The translations under genes were made by a program, and so were the position numbers. The notes beneath the pieces were generated by a model. That model searched no databases. It was not told the origin of the DNA and saw nothing but the letters and a program-made list of their open reading frames with translations. This document shows, piece after piece, positions 45,361-55,379 of a stretch of DNA of 64,000 nucleotides. Within the stretch, counting starts at the first letter, position 1. Every line of letters begins with the position of its first letter. Origin of the DNA: Cryptomeria japonica (Eukaryota; Streptophyta; Pinopsida; Cupressales; Cupressaceae); the NCBI RefSeq assembly GCF_030272615.1, contig NC_081413.1, positions 442,209,038 through 442,273,037 on the forward strand, in the 5' to 3' direction.

Positions 45361-46823
45361 TGTATGTGAGAAAAGCGGTTCAATGAAATCCAAAATGTGA
45401 AAATATTCAAATACTTGCCCACACACCCATGGGACTCTTGGTGCAAGTTATGGAGCCATGAGGAATGGCTCAACTTCCCAAGGAATGTTCCATGGTTCTC
45501 TATCTCACAAGGTCCCTCAAGCCAATGCCTTTTCTCTCAAATCACTGAGCAAAGTGACTTAGGGATGATGAATGTAAGAACGAGGGATGCTTTTGATCAG
45601 ATTTAGTATGAATGCATCCTATTTATGCATGATTCTAGTAAATGAACTAAATTAGATGATAAGATGACAAGGTTAGTAAAAATACTCACCTAACATGATA
45701 TACTAAGTATATGATTTAATCTAAGATGATAGAAATACTCTAAAATGATTATTAGATTTATTTCTATTACAAAGAGAGGCTAAATTCTTGTTAAAATTAA
45801 GTATAAGTATGATGCTAAAGACTTGGATTCTAGAAATGGAGGAATGAGAGCTCTATTTATAGAAGAAACAGGGCAATGGATGGTCAAGATTGAACGATTC
45901 AATCAAAGGTCAGGTTTGAAAGCTATCAATCCATGTTTACAATTCTCACCAATGAAATGGTAAAAATTTTCAACATAAGACTGCTTGAGAGGAGAGGTAA
46001 GAAGCATTAAATGCTTGAGAAGACCTCATGGTTACCTTAGAAGGTAAAGGTTAAGGTTATCCATTGGATAAAGCTTTTACCCAAAGGGTAAACTCTTGTG
46101 CAAGGGTTAAAGGAATAACCATGGCCAAAGCAATGAATGCTTGATGAGACCCTTGGGTTGGATGAGGGTTGAGTTAGGCAAAAAGTCTCTAACCATGCCA
46201 CAAAGGGTTATTTAACCATTAATGGTTTGAAAGACTTTGGGGACAAATTTGTAAGAGTCCATCCAAATTTGGGGGTTTTCAACAAGTTATCTTGTTGAAG
46301 GCATAAAGGCTTTAATGCCTTTAGAAGACTTTACTCCAAATTTGAGAAGTGGCCTCCTCAAATTTAGGGAAAGAGGATAATTGAAGGGTTTAGCTTAATT
46401 TATTAGGATTAGATAGGTTCTAGAAGAATTTAGGAAGAGGGTTAGGAGGCAATTGGGAGATGTAGGAAAATGCAAGTGGGTGAGGGATAATAGGATTTAA
46501 TTAAATTAAATTGCTTTATTTCATTTTGGTTGCAAGTTGGGGATTTAAATAAATTAGATTTATTTAATTGGGGTGAACTATTTAATTAAATGTAAATTTA
46601 ATTAAAAAGTAGAGAGAAGGGATTTAATTAAATAAAATGATTTAATCAATTAAATGATATAAAAGGCTTAAGTGAATTTAAATAAATAAATTGAATAATT
46701 TATTTAATTAAAATAGAGGAATATGGGTGATTTAATTAAATTAGATTTAACTAAATAGAGGAATGAGAATAAAATGAACATTAAATATTCATTTAGGAAT
46801 ATGGTCATTTTTATACATCTACA
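45361..46823 (-). repeat. 5' LTR of gypsy 2
   Basis: 1463 bp, from TGTATGTGAG to ATACATCTACA in + view. The TATA box (TATTTATA) is at 45854-45861. Its U5 is long, like that of the LTR at 51077. Confidence 0.93.
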
Positions 46824-47443
46824 GGTTCAATTATACCTCAACGCTTGTGCTGCCATGCAATATCAACATTCATGTAAGTTATACTCAGGTTGTTATGGTT
46901 CAATTATACCATGATGCTTGTATTAAACTTTCAACATATTAAAATCTCAACGATGACAAAAAAAGTAGAGCACAAACAAGTGACTAAACAGGAATGACAA
47001 TGACAAAATTAAAACATGAATTTAGTTGCATATCATTTTAAACTTGCATTTAGTTACATATCATTTGAAAAATTGCATTTAGTTGCATATCATCTTAAAA
47101 ATTCTTTTCATCTCACATCATTATCATTATTATACATCTCATTTTCAAGATACATCTCATAAATCAAAGTAATCAAGGTAGTACATCATCACATTCTTAC
47201 TCATCTCATCATGAATCATACATTCACATCATAATCAAAATCAAGAGCATTATTATCTAAGCATCAAATCATCCTCATAGAATCATAATGCATATCATAA
47301 CTCAATCATCATCAATAACACATCACATGTGGATCAGAGAAAATCAGTGTCATATATATCTCTCAAAAATGGTCAAAATGTAAAAGGGATATCATGTCTG
47401 TGAAAATACAACAAAGTGACAAAAAACAAAAGAGACAGGTCTC
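46824..47443 (+). other. Gypsy 1 resumes after gypsy 2
   Basis: GGTTCAATTATACC continues the sequence broken at 27381. The block matches 32700-33030 of gypsy 2. AT-rich, with TTTAGTTGCATATCATTT repeated at 47020-47100. No gene. Confidence 0.75.
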
Positions 47444-48049
47444 TCAGGTATGACTATCTCCTGAGGCTGATAGTCTAATAGTATATTTTCTAGCTCCTAG
47501 ATCTCCACTTGGTGGATCATGTTGGGTAGGCCCTGTAACTCCTCGTCTCTCTCTCGTCATATGACTATAGCTGAATCGATTGGATGCCATTGCAAGATAG
47601 CTAAGAGCTTTATGATCTCGAGGGACCACCTCCTCATATAGACACCTATAGTACTCAGCCTTCTTGGCTGAGTACTGTCTCTCTCTCAGCATGTCCCAAA
47701 CTAGGGCACTAACCATCACGCTCTCCAACCTATCAGCAAGGTCCTCTATTAGACCTTGATGCTTATCTTTATAAATCGCTTTGTGATAATCTGCGTACTT
47801 TGGTGCTGCTATGCTAACACCTGTGCCTGCAGTTGCCGCACCAAGACCTATAACCCTCTAATTTGTGAATCCTATCGATGGGTGGGCACCTAATCTGAAT
47901 GGGTGCCTGTATCATGGTCGCACCCACACCCATCTAAGGCTTCGGTGGAGATATAACATCATATCTCCTCCTCTGGGTAGGTTTCCTATCATCCTCTATA
48001 CCACCCACTGCATCTAGCACCGCACCTACCCTACCAACCCCACCAACAC

Positions 48050-48240
48050 CATGAAAGAGACCTCCTCCTCCACCCTCCCCTCTACCTCTCCCTCTATCTC
48101 CTCCTCCACTATCCCCTCCACCTCTCCCTCTATCTCCTCCTCCTCTCCCCCTATCTCCATCACCTCTCCCTCCTCCTCCACCACCTCCTCCACCATCTCC
48201 ACCTCCCTCTCCTACCTCCTCTCCCTCCTCATCTCTCCGT
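48050..48240 (-). repeat. CT-rich low-complexity stretch
   Basis: CCTCCACCTCTCCCTCTATC-type pyrimidine repeats. Read on the minus strand they encode the acidic/basic Gly-rich tail of the PMD protein. The Ser/Pro frame on the + strand is a mirror image. Confidence 0.75.
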
Positions 48241-49599
48241 CTGGATCACCCTCGCCTCTGTGGCTACTCATCCTCATCATCATCAAAAGCATGCAGTAGC
48301 TTTGTCAGGTCAAATATACATGCTACTGCATGTGCCGTGAAGTAGGATAAAAACTACTTTGTCATCCCCGCATCCACAACCCCAGCCCTATAATCCCAAA
48401 TCTGTCCTGCCAGTGACATATACTCCTCAACCGCTGCTACACTATCTATAGTGGGTCCCCACTCTGGGACATCCTCTCACCGAAAAAAATATAAACAGGC
48501 TTCTTGTGGCATCCCCTATTGTCTACCATATTGTCATTGAACATGTTTCTGCGAGAATCGCTCAATAATAAAGGGCATTGACCCAATCAGGTACCTTGAC
48601 ATATATACATAGGGAATCTCTAGCTCATCCTCTTCCCACACATCATAATCCTTATATGGTCTCCAAATGATCGTATCAATATCATCCAGTGCCCTCTGCC
48701 AATGCTCTAGTTTGCCTAGCTTACATTGGACAACTACACTTGTATACCCATAAGCATAAGCTCGACCAACTGGCCTATCCCTATCTGCAAGTGGTCTCGA
48801 CTCGGGAATATGTTCCCATGCCCACACCTATAACAATATCACTCCAATGGATAAACTAGTATTTCCCAGATATACTACTTGGTGAATCTCTCTATATAGA
48901 TGGGCAAACATATAGGACCCCCATGCAAACCTACGTCCCTGCATCACCATGTCCTCCAGCACTAATCCCCATCCCACAGCTAGTCTCTTCAACCTACGGC
49001 CGGGACATAGAAACCCACCAATGAAACCTGCTAATACTGATGGCAGCAAAGCGTAACCTAAATCCAAAAAATACTACCACAAAATCTCATACCCACTAAT
49101 CTCATCATCTTGGAAGATGCGACAGAGAGCCTCTATCCCACCCTCCTCAGTCTGCTCATAAGGTAATAGAGCCCCAACCACAAGAATATGTAGAATCCAA
49201 TAATAGTCCTCTGGTGTGACTGTCATCTCACCAGTCGCCAAGTGAAAGGTGTTTGTATCACTATGCCACCTCTTTGCCAACACTATCAATAAACCTTGGT
49301 TAATGATATACCGAGACATATCTAGTAAGGAGGACAACCCACATCTCTCAATAATATCTCTATTAGCCTATGACAAATGTGGAATCAGTGTCCATGGCCT
49401 TGGAAATCGCTCTCGATACTAGAGCATGCCAAGCTCTACTTGAAAATCAACAAGTATCTATTATCAGTTCCCAAATCCATCCACTATATCAAATCAAAGC
49501 ACAATCAACTTGAAACAGTGAAGCATCTCAAGAACACATCATAAACATATTCACATTAATCCTTGAATAAATCAAAGACCCATATCAAAATCAGAAATC

Positions 49600-50060
49600 A
49601 AGATCCATATCAAGAACCCATATCAATCAGAACTTATATCGAAAAGCATTATCAAGGACCCATAATGAAACCAACATCAAGGACCCATATCGAAAAGCAA
49701 TGTCAAGGACCCATATTGAAAGAAACATCAAGGACCCATATCAAAATAAACATCAAGGATCCATATCAAACATCAAGGACCCATATCAAAAGAAACATCA
49801 AGGATCCATATCAAACATCAAGGACCCATATCAATCAGGAATCATATCGAAAAGAAACATCAAGGACCCATATCAAGAATCAAATCAAGGACTCATATCA
49901 CAAGCAACATCATAGATCCACATCAAAAATCAAAGGAACCATATCAATCAGGACTCATATCAAAAAGCAACATCAAGATCCATATCAAAATCAAAATCAG
50001 GATCCATATCGAAAATCATTTAACTCAGCACTCCATATCGAAAAGCTGTTCATATTGATA
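49600..50060. repeat. Tandem CATCAAGGACCCATATCAAA repeat
   Basis: About 18-20 irregular copies of a 16- to 33-bp unit with CAAGGACCCATATC at its heart, inside the antisense intron. The + strand open frame 49563-50147 (KDPYQ repeats) is just its translation. It is unrelated in sequence to the 35-bp repeat at the same place in gypsy 2. Confidence 0.85.
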
Positions 50061-50190
50061 ATAGCAAGACTCAGATCGTCCTACACTAGCATATCAGAAT
50101 CAGACATCATCACAAAGCTACGCCATTTATCTAATCTATTCGACTAATGAATCATTCTTCACAACAAATTTTTTACCAACTTTGGACCCT

Positions 50191-50485
50191 ACGTGCTAAA
50201 CTAGGGCTCCTAAGCGCTAAGCTGCCATCTATGCTCTAGTCTTTTCCATCAATGCGCTAGAAATGAAGCCCTATGCTCTAAACCTATCCCACATGCTAAC
50301 TGGAACTCCAATTGCACTACCCTGTTTACCAAAAAGCGCTAGGTTATCCTATGTACCCAACCTACCCATTGTTCTTCTATGCATACCTCATGTGCTAAAT
50401 CATCCTTTGTGCTAACATATCCCCTAACTGTGCTACAATGTGGTCCCTAGAAGCTAGAACTCCTAGGGTTTTGCTATGCGCTAAA
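50191..50485 (-). repeat. 21-bp phased array 3, gypsy 1 (antisense intron)
   Basis: In + view ATGCGCTA-type cores at about 50191, 50212, 50231, 50252, 50273, 50291, 50312, 50334, 50351 and 50379, then less regular to about 50480. Spacing is 18-22 bp, less exact than in the other arrays. Orientation is the sense of the antisense gene. Confidence 0.75.
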
Positions 50486-50710
50486 TTGGAAAAATCCAAC
50501 CCAAAATTGAGAAACGTGTCCAAAATAAATAAAATCAATAAAAATGAAGAGGGATTTCGGCCACTTACTGGTGGGCCATACACGGCGGGTCTCTGGTTTT
50601 GCTTGATGTGCTCAAATCGATGCGAGTATGGAATCAACATCATTGTCAGAGCTCCAAATGTCACAATCACAAAGAGACAAGTGTGCAAATGATTATTAAA
50701 AGTCACTTTT

Positions 50711-50727
50711 TACCTTTAAATAGGGTA
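50711..50727 (-). promoter_or_regulatory. TATA-like box of antisense gene, gypsy 1
   Basis: TACCCTATTTAAAGGTA on the minus strand, about 150 bp upstream of the exon 1 donor, with copies at 28994 (gypsy 2) and 20170 (remnant). No experimental start site is known. Confidence 0.5.
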
Positions 50728-51076
50728 AAATAAAAAACATTAATAAGTGGGGCATGTATTTTCCTTACACTTTTTCATTTTTAACCTTATCAACATCATT
50801 TTCGGGAGATGCATCACTAATGTGCACTCAACGCAGTCAATATTCTCATATTACAATTAATTCAAAACTGCTCATCAACTTGACAATTTTTCACTAAATC
50901 CTTGATTCATCTCCCAAGGGGGCATCATCAATTTATCATTTCTCAATTCTTCACATCTGGGGTATCATATTAACAGTTTGATGCACAATATCATATCGAT
51001 CAAATTTTGACAGCATATACAACAAATTTTCTTTGAATCAACATGTGCACACGTGTCACTTCAAAGAGGGGCAAAA
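50728..51076 (+). other. Gypsy 1 3' non-coding end and polypurine tract
   Basis: Non-coding. The polypurine tract TCAAAGAGGGGCAAAA (51061-51076) abuts the 3' LTR. The whole stretch is duplicated at 20185-20533. Dyad words such as ATATCGATCAAATTTTGA (50993-51010) occur, but no gene. Confidence 0.8.
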
Positions 51077-52525
51077 TGTAGATGTATAAGTCTGACCACT
51101 TTCCTAAATAAATATTTAATATTTATTTTAACCCCATTCCCCTTATTAATTAAATTCTATTTAATTAATTTCTTCATATTCATCTATTTGATTAAATGAA
51201 TTACTCAATTTATTTAATTAAGTTCACCTAAACCTCTTCTAGCCTTTAATTAAATAAATCACTTTATTTAATTAATTCCCCTTCATCCCTTTTTTAATTA
51301 AATATACATTTATTTAAATTGATCCGTGCAAATAAATAAATCTAATTTATTTATTAAATCCCCCCACTTGTATTTATGCAAGTTTCATCTATTTTGTTGA
51401 AATAAAGTAATTTTATTTCAATTAAAATCCTCCTCCATCCACTTGCATTTTCCTACATCTCCCACTTTCCTCCTAAAGCCCTTCTAGATTCTCCTAATCC
51501 CTTCCAATTTAGCCTAGTTTATCCCCTAATTATTGTCACATTCCTAAGCAAAGAGAAGTCACTTCTCAAAGCCTCCAAAGTCTTCAATAACCATTAAAGG
51601 CTTAGTGTCTTCAAATGGTTAACCTCTAAAGTCTTCCAAACCATTAAAGGCTCTTACATAACCATTTATGGTTAACTCATCTTTGACCTTTGGTTAGAGA
51701 CTTTCCTCTAGCTTAACCCTCATCTAACCCAAGGGTCTCATCAAACAATCATGGCTTTAACCTTGGTTATCCCTTTAACCCTTGCACAAGAGTTTACATC
51801 TTGGGTAAAAGCTTTATCCAATGGATAATCCTAACCTAACCTTAACCCTTACCTCCTAAGGTAACCTTCATGTCTTCTCAAACATTTAATGCTTCGTACA
51901 TCTCCTCTCAAGCAACCTTATGTTTACAATTGTCACCATTTCATTGGTGAGAATTATAGACATGGATTGATTAACTTTCAATCTTGGCTCTTGTTAAGAT
52001 TATCCAATATTGACCATCCATTGCCCTATTTTCCCTATAAATAGAGCTCTCATTACTCATTTTCATAATCTCCAAGTTTTCATGAATATACATTGTAGCC
52101 TAAATTACTAAAGATTTAGCCTCTCTTTGTTAAATTATCATAATAGAATTTAGAAGCATTTTAATATATCATAGAATATTCATGCTAGACTAGTATATAA
52201 TTGCTAGGATAATTTGTTAATCTTATCTTCATCTTTATGCTAGCTTAATAATCATAGTTTCAATATCATACATCTTAGAATGCATTCATGCATATAAATC
52301 AAACATCACTCATTCTTGGAGTTGTCATTCCTAAGTCACTTTGCTCAGTGATCTGAGAAAAAAATATTGACTTTAGGGATCTTTTGAGATAGAGAGCAAT
52401 GGGACGCCCTTTGGTTAGTTGAATTGATTGAATTAGTTCATATACTTGCACCAAGAGTCACCATTGGTGTGTGGATATCCTAAATTTGAGTTATTCATTT
52501 TCATCACCACATTTCCCCGCACACA
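51077..52525 (+). repeat. 3' LTR of gypsy 1 (long U5)
   Basis: 1449 bp from TGTAGATGTATAAG to CCCGCACACA, with TATAAATA at 52036-52043. Its length fits the gypsy 2 LTR (1463 bp). It differs from its partner at 20534-21534 by about 450 bp of U5, so the two LTRs are not simple copies of one replication event, or the 5' one suffered a deletion. Confidence 0.9.
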
Positions 52526-53122
52526 CTAGGAGACTTTGATCTCCCTAAATATTTTGACTTGCCTTTCTTTTCCTTCTTCTTACCTTTCTTCATTGATCTA
52601 TCATGATCAACAAGGGCCTCCTTGACCATCTCAGAAGAATTCTCCGCATTTCTTTAGACAACAACAAAGAAAGCACATCTTCAATCTTGAAAGTGGTTGT
52701 TTTTCTTCCAAAAACCATAGCTAGGTGGTCCCAAGAATTAGGAAAAGAGAATAATAGGAGCATGCAACGCTCTTGATCATCAATTTTTATACCAACAAAT
52801 TTTAGTTGGGAAACTAGTGTGTTGAATGAATTCAAGTGATCCACAATAGATCCTCCTTCATCCATTCTTAAAGATTACAACTTCTTTTTTAAAAAAAAGT
52901 TTATTTACCAAGAATTTCCCTTGATAAATGTCACCAAGCTTTTCCTAAAGCTTAGTTGTCGTCTTCTCCTCATGAATATTCAAGAGCGTACCAAGTCTGC
53001 CAAACAGAGTCTTATCAGACCCTTAGCTTTCTGATCCATTGTATCCCAAACATCTTGGGCTATAGTCTGAGGGGTTTGACCAAATATCAAAGTCCAAAGG
53101 TCTTTGACAATGAGAATGTCCT
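52526..53122 (-). pseudogene. Copia A fragment: gag
   Basis: Minus-strand UBN2-type copia gag. The segment 52865-52590 has DEGGSIVDHLNSFNTLV, DDQERCMLLLFSFPNSWDHL and TTTFKIEDVLSLLLS. Upstream (52866-53100), in other frames, LWEKLGDIYQGKFLVNK and AKGLIRLCL are readable. It ends in a basic Lys-rich stretch at 52526, and the zinc knuckle follows across the gypsy complex at 19843. Its N-terminal end is cut by copia D at 53123. This links the left and right parts of the window into one old element. Confidence 0.87.
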
Positions 53123-54359
53123 TGTTGGAAATTTGGAGGAATTTATTATGTGTTGCATTGATATTTTTTCATTGATGTCAACACTAGTTGTTGTGTTTTC
53201 TACTGGCTTCCAGTATAGTGGTTGGATTATGGTAATTGATTTGGAGACCATCTCCGCTATTCTCTGATTTGGTCCAGCTTGTGGTATTGATTTGGATTGG
53301 TTATTCATGTGTTCCTGATGCATATCATATTTAGTTCATTTGGGATTTGATGATATGGATGCTATAATTTGTTCTAGTAAGCCTTTTGGTCACCAGTAAG
53401 GGTTTTACCGATAGTGCTTTGATGAAGATCTTTTGATGAATCTGATAAGTAGTGTTGGTGCGGCTTCTATAAGGTTATCAGAATGCTGATGGTTATCATG
53501 TTCGTGTTCTAGTCGATTGGTGGTATTTCCTTTGGCTTATGGCGAGCTACTTTAGGTCTGGTGGTTATTCTTCTAGGTTATGGACTAGTTTGTGTAACAT
53601 GTTGGTTGATGCTCCCGATGGGTCACCGACTATATTATTATTTTGATTATGTTGTTTTGGTCTTAGGATGACTTGGTTTATCATTGGTTTGCGAGATTAT
53701 ATAACAAATTTTATTGTATTATCTTTTAGGTGGCTGACCTAATTGTTTAGGTCCCGAGTTGGTATAAATATGATGTAAGATCTCTTTGTAGATCGTGGGT
53801 TTTTGGGACATAGGATTATCTGTGTGTTAATAATGTTGTAATCATATGCAAAGGTTTTGGTTGATCATAGGTAATTGAATTGGGTTTGTGAAAGATCTTT
53901 AAGACCTCCGGTATTGAGTTTAACCAAAATTGTACTTAGGCATAGGAGATTCTATTCTTGCAGTTCACTTGTGGTTTTGAATTGTAGTCTGGATTTATTT
54001 CTAGTCAGTGAGGCTCCTTTTATGATGAGAAGTGTGCTCTAGGAAGTGTTCCTTCCTGCATGTGTTGGGCCCTCTTATTATAATCACATACTTGCTACTA
54101 AATATTATTTGACTATGGGTAGGCTTCCCACTGTGGTTTTTCCCTTTACCAGGTTTTCCATGTACAAATTTTGGTGTTATGTGTTATGCATGGTTGGTTA
54201 ATTATTCTGTAATTTATGTTTATGCTTAATTGTTAAATCTGCTATTCTAGTATTTGGTTTATGCATTCCAGTAGAAGGTTTTCTGAGCTTAAAGTTTTAT
54301 AATATGTTGACAACTGATTCACCCCCCCCCCTCTCAGTTGTCCATCAGTTATCCTAATA
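53123..54359 (+). repeat. 5' LTR of copia D
   Basis: 1237 bp, starts TGTTGGAAATTTGGAGG and ends TATCCTAATA where copia B has TATCCTAACA, so the terminal CA is mutated. TATAAATA is at 53763-53770. The left flank GTCCT (53118-53122) is the presumed target duplication; its partner is not in the window. Confidence 0.92.
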
Positions 54360-54361
54360 AT

Positions 54362-54373
54362 TGGTATCAGAGA
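54362..54373 (+). other. Primer binding site, copia D
   Basis: TGGTATCAGAGA, one base changed from the Met-tRNA site of copia B (last C to A). Confidence 0.9.
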
Positions 54374-54416
54374 TTGGTCCTCTTTTGCAAAAGCTTATCT
54401 ACTTGAGGAAGATTCT

Positions 54417-55372
54417 ATGGTAACTAATAATTCAACTACATCTGTTTTCTGAAGAGAAACCCCTAAGCTTGATTCGACAAATTATAGAGTATGTAAGATT
54501 CAGATGGAGACTCATTTGAGATGTATTGGGAAAGAAATTTGGGAGATCACAGAGAAACGATATACTCCTCATAATCCAGCATCTGGCAATCCTCCTCCAA
54601 CAAACCTAGATAAGGACACTGAAAATGATTGTAGAGCTAGAGAATCACTCTTGAGCGCACTATCTGATTAGCAAATTATGGGATTAACTGACCAATCTAA
54701 TGTGAAGGCTATATGGGATAAGTTGGAAGCTTTGAATGAAGGTGACCTTACTGTTAAAATTTCTAAACTTGATGGTTATAGGGTAAGGTATGAGAACCTA
54801 AAGATGGAAGAATATGTAAGGATTACTGCTTTCATGGAAATAGTTAATGAAATTGTTTTGGGAATTCAGTGTTGTGGTGGATCTCTGAGTGAAGATGACA
54901 TTGTTTCTAAAGTTTTGAGATCTTTCCACCGACTTACAAGATGAAGGCTACTACAAATAATGAGCTGAGAACAATGGCTAACACTTCTGTTAACCAGGAT
55001 ACTTTGGTTGGAAATTTTTTTGTTTTTGAGCTTGAATAATTTGGTCCTCAAGGAGATACAAAGACTGAAACTATTTTTTATGCACCTACATCATCAACTA
55101 GAAAGAGTGATTGGAAAGATTTATATGCGAAGGAACTGGATGAAATGAAGAAAGAAGATGAAGAGTTTCAGAAACTGGAAGCCCTATTTCCTAGAAGAGT
55201 ACCTAAAGGTCTTGCTGGAAGTAAGTATGAAGGAAAATCACCTTTTAAATTTTTTTCATGTAATAAGTTAGGTCATTTTTCATCTAGATGTCTTGAGAGG
55301 AATTCAAGATTTGAAGAGAGAGATAGAAGATCTTTTCAGCCTAACCATGATTATTAGAACAAGCATAAAGTA
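54417..55372 (+). pseudogene. Copia D gag (broken)
   Basis: ATG at 54417. An in-frame TGA at codon 12 (54450-54452) and a TAG near 54669 interrupt it. The core reads GLTDQSNVKAIWDKLEALNEGD and VSKVLRSFHRLT. A degenerate zinc knuckle is near 55250-55290 (FFSCNKLGHFSSRCLER). Copia B has TAG at codon 12, so an ancestral TGG codon there would explain both by single G to A changes. Confidence 0.85.
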
Positions 55373-55379
55373 TAGGAGA

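Larger units (their letters stand above)
27382..46823 (-). mobile_element. Gypsy 2, Tat-like Ty3/gypsy element, 19.4 kb
   Basis: This is a minus-strand element with LTRs at 45361-46823 (5') and 27382-28641 (3'). It has a degenerate primer site, a ~3 kb leader with two phased arrays, gag, protease, RT, RNase H, a second RNase H, integrase, an A-rich tract, an antisense PMD gene and a polypurine tract. The second RNase H between RT and integrase is the hallmark of the Tat/Ogre branch, as are very large size and extra antisense ORFs. It lies inside gypsy 1 with target G[AG]TTC. A solo LTR is inserted in gag. Stops and a mutated RT active site show it is inactive. Confidence 0.92.
49434..50568 (-). 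other. Intron of antisense PMD gene, gypsy 1
   Basis: The donor GTAAGT is complementary to ACTTAC at 50563-50568. The acceptor is placed at 49434-49435 by phase and by alignment of GAGAGCGATTT with gypsy 2, but a nearby AG could be used instead. It contains tandem repeats and phased array 3. Confidence 0.55.
47444..50640 (-). pseudogene. Antisense spliced PMD gene in gypsy 1
   Basis: Homologue of the gypsy 2 antisense gene and the better preserved copy. Exon 1 begins at the ATG 50640-50638 (another ATG just before it), encodes LIPYSHRFEHIKQNQRPAVYGPP and ends at 50569 before GTAAGT. The intron is 50568-49434. Exon 2 starts near 49433 in the same phase and stays in one frame to 48534 despite a few stops: RWHSDTNTFHLATGEMTVTPEDYY, LEDMVMQGRRFAWGSYMFAHL, VWAWEHIPESRP, VGRAYAYGY and LDDIDTIIWRPYKDYDVW. 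These are the PMD core and its WAWE-P motif. A Gly/Arg/Asp-rich low-complexity part (48240-48050) and a C-terminal segment (47728-47444) follow. Conservation of exon structure in two diverged elements argues for past function. Confidence 0.78.
20534..52525 (+). mobile_element. Gypsy 1, pol-less Ty3/gypsy element split by gypsy 2
   Basis: This is a + strand element with a 5' LTR (20534-21534), primer site, long leader, an unknown repeat-bearing ORF, an A-rich tract, a 3' region with an antisense PMD gene, a polypurine tract and a 3' LTR (51077-52525). Gypsy 2 (27382-46823) is inserted between its two halves. The halves rejoin at one copy of the G[AG]TTC target, and the joined order matches the same region of gypsy 2 at 32990-33200. 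Nothing resembling gag, RT or integrase is present in 21535-27381 or 46824-51076, so it would have relied on proteins of a related element such as gypsy 2. Flanks at 19839-19843 (CTACA) and 52526-52530 (CTAGG) agree at only three of five bases. Confidence 0.85.

Noticed and set aside
27382-46823. Possible env-like gene in gypsy 2
   Set aside because: The only extra gene after pol is antisense and of the PMD type; no signal peptide or membrane segment was found in sense frames after integrase.
49563-50147. 194-codon + strand frame with KDPYQ repeats
   Set aside because: It is the translation of the CATCAAGGACCCATATC tandem repeat inside the antisense intron; no domain and no counterpart in gypsy 2.
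52526-52530. CTAGG/CTACA as a clean target duplication of the gypsy complex
   Set aside because: Only three of five bases agree, so I treat it as compatible with, but not proof of, a single insertion; the left part is also rearranged.
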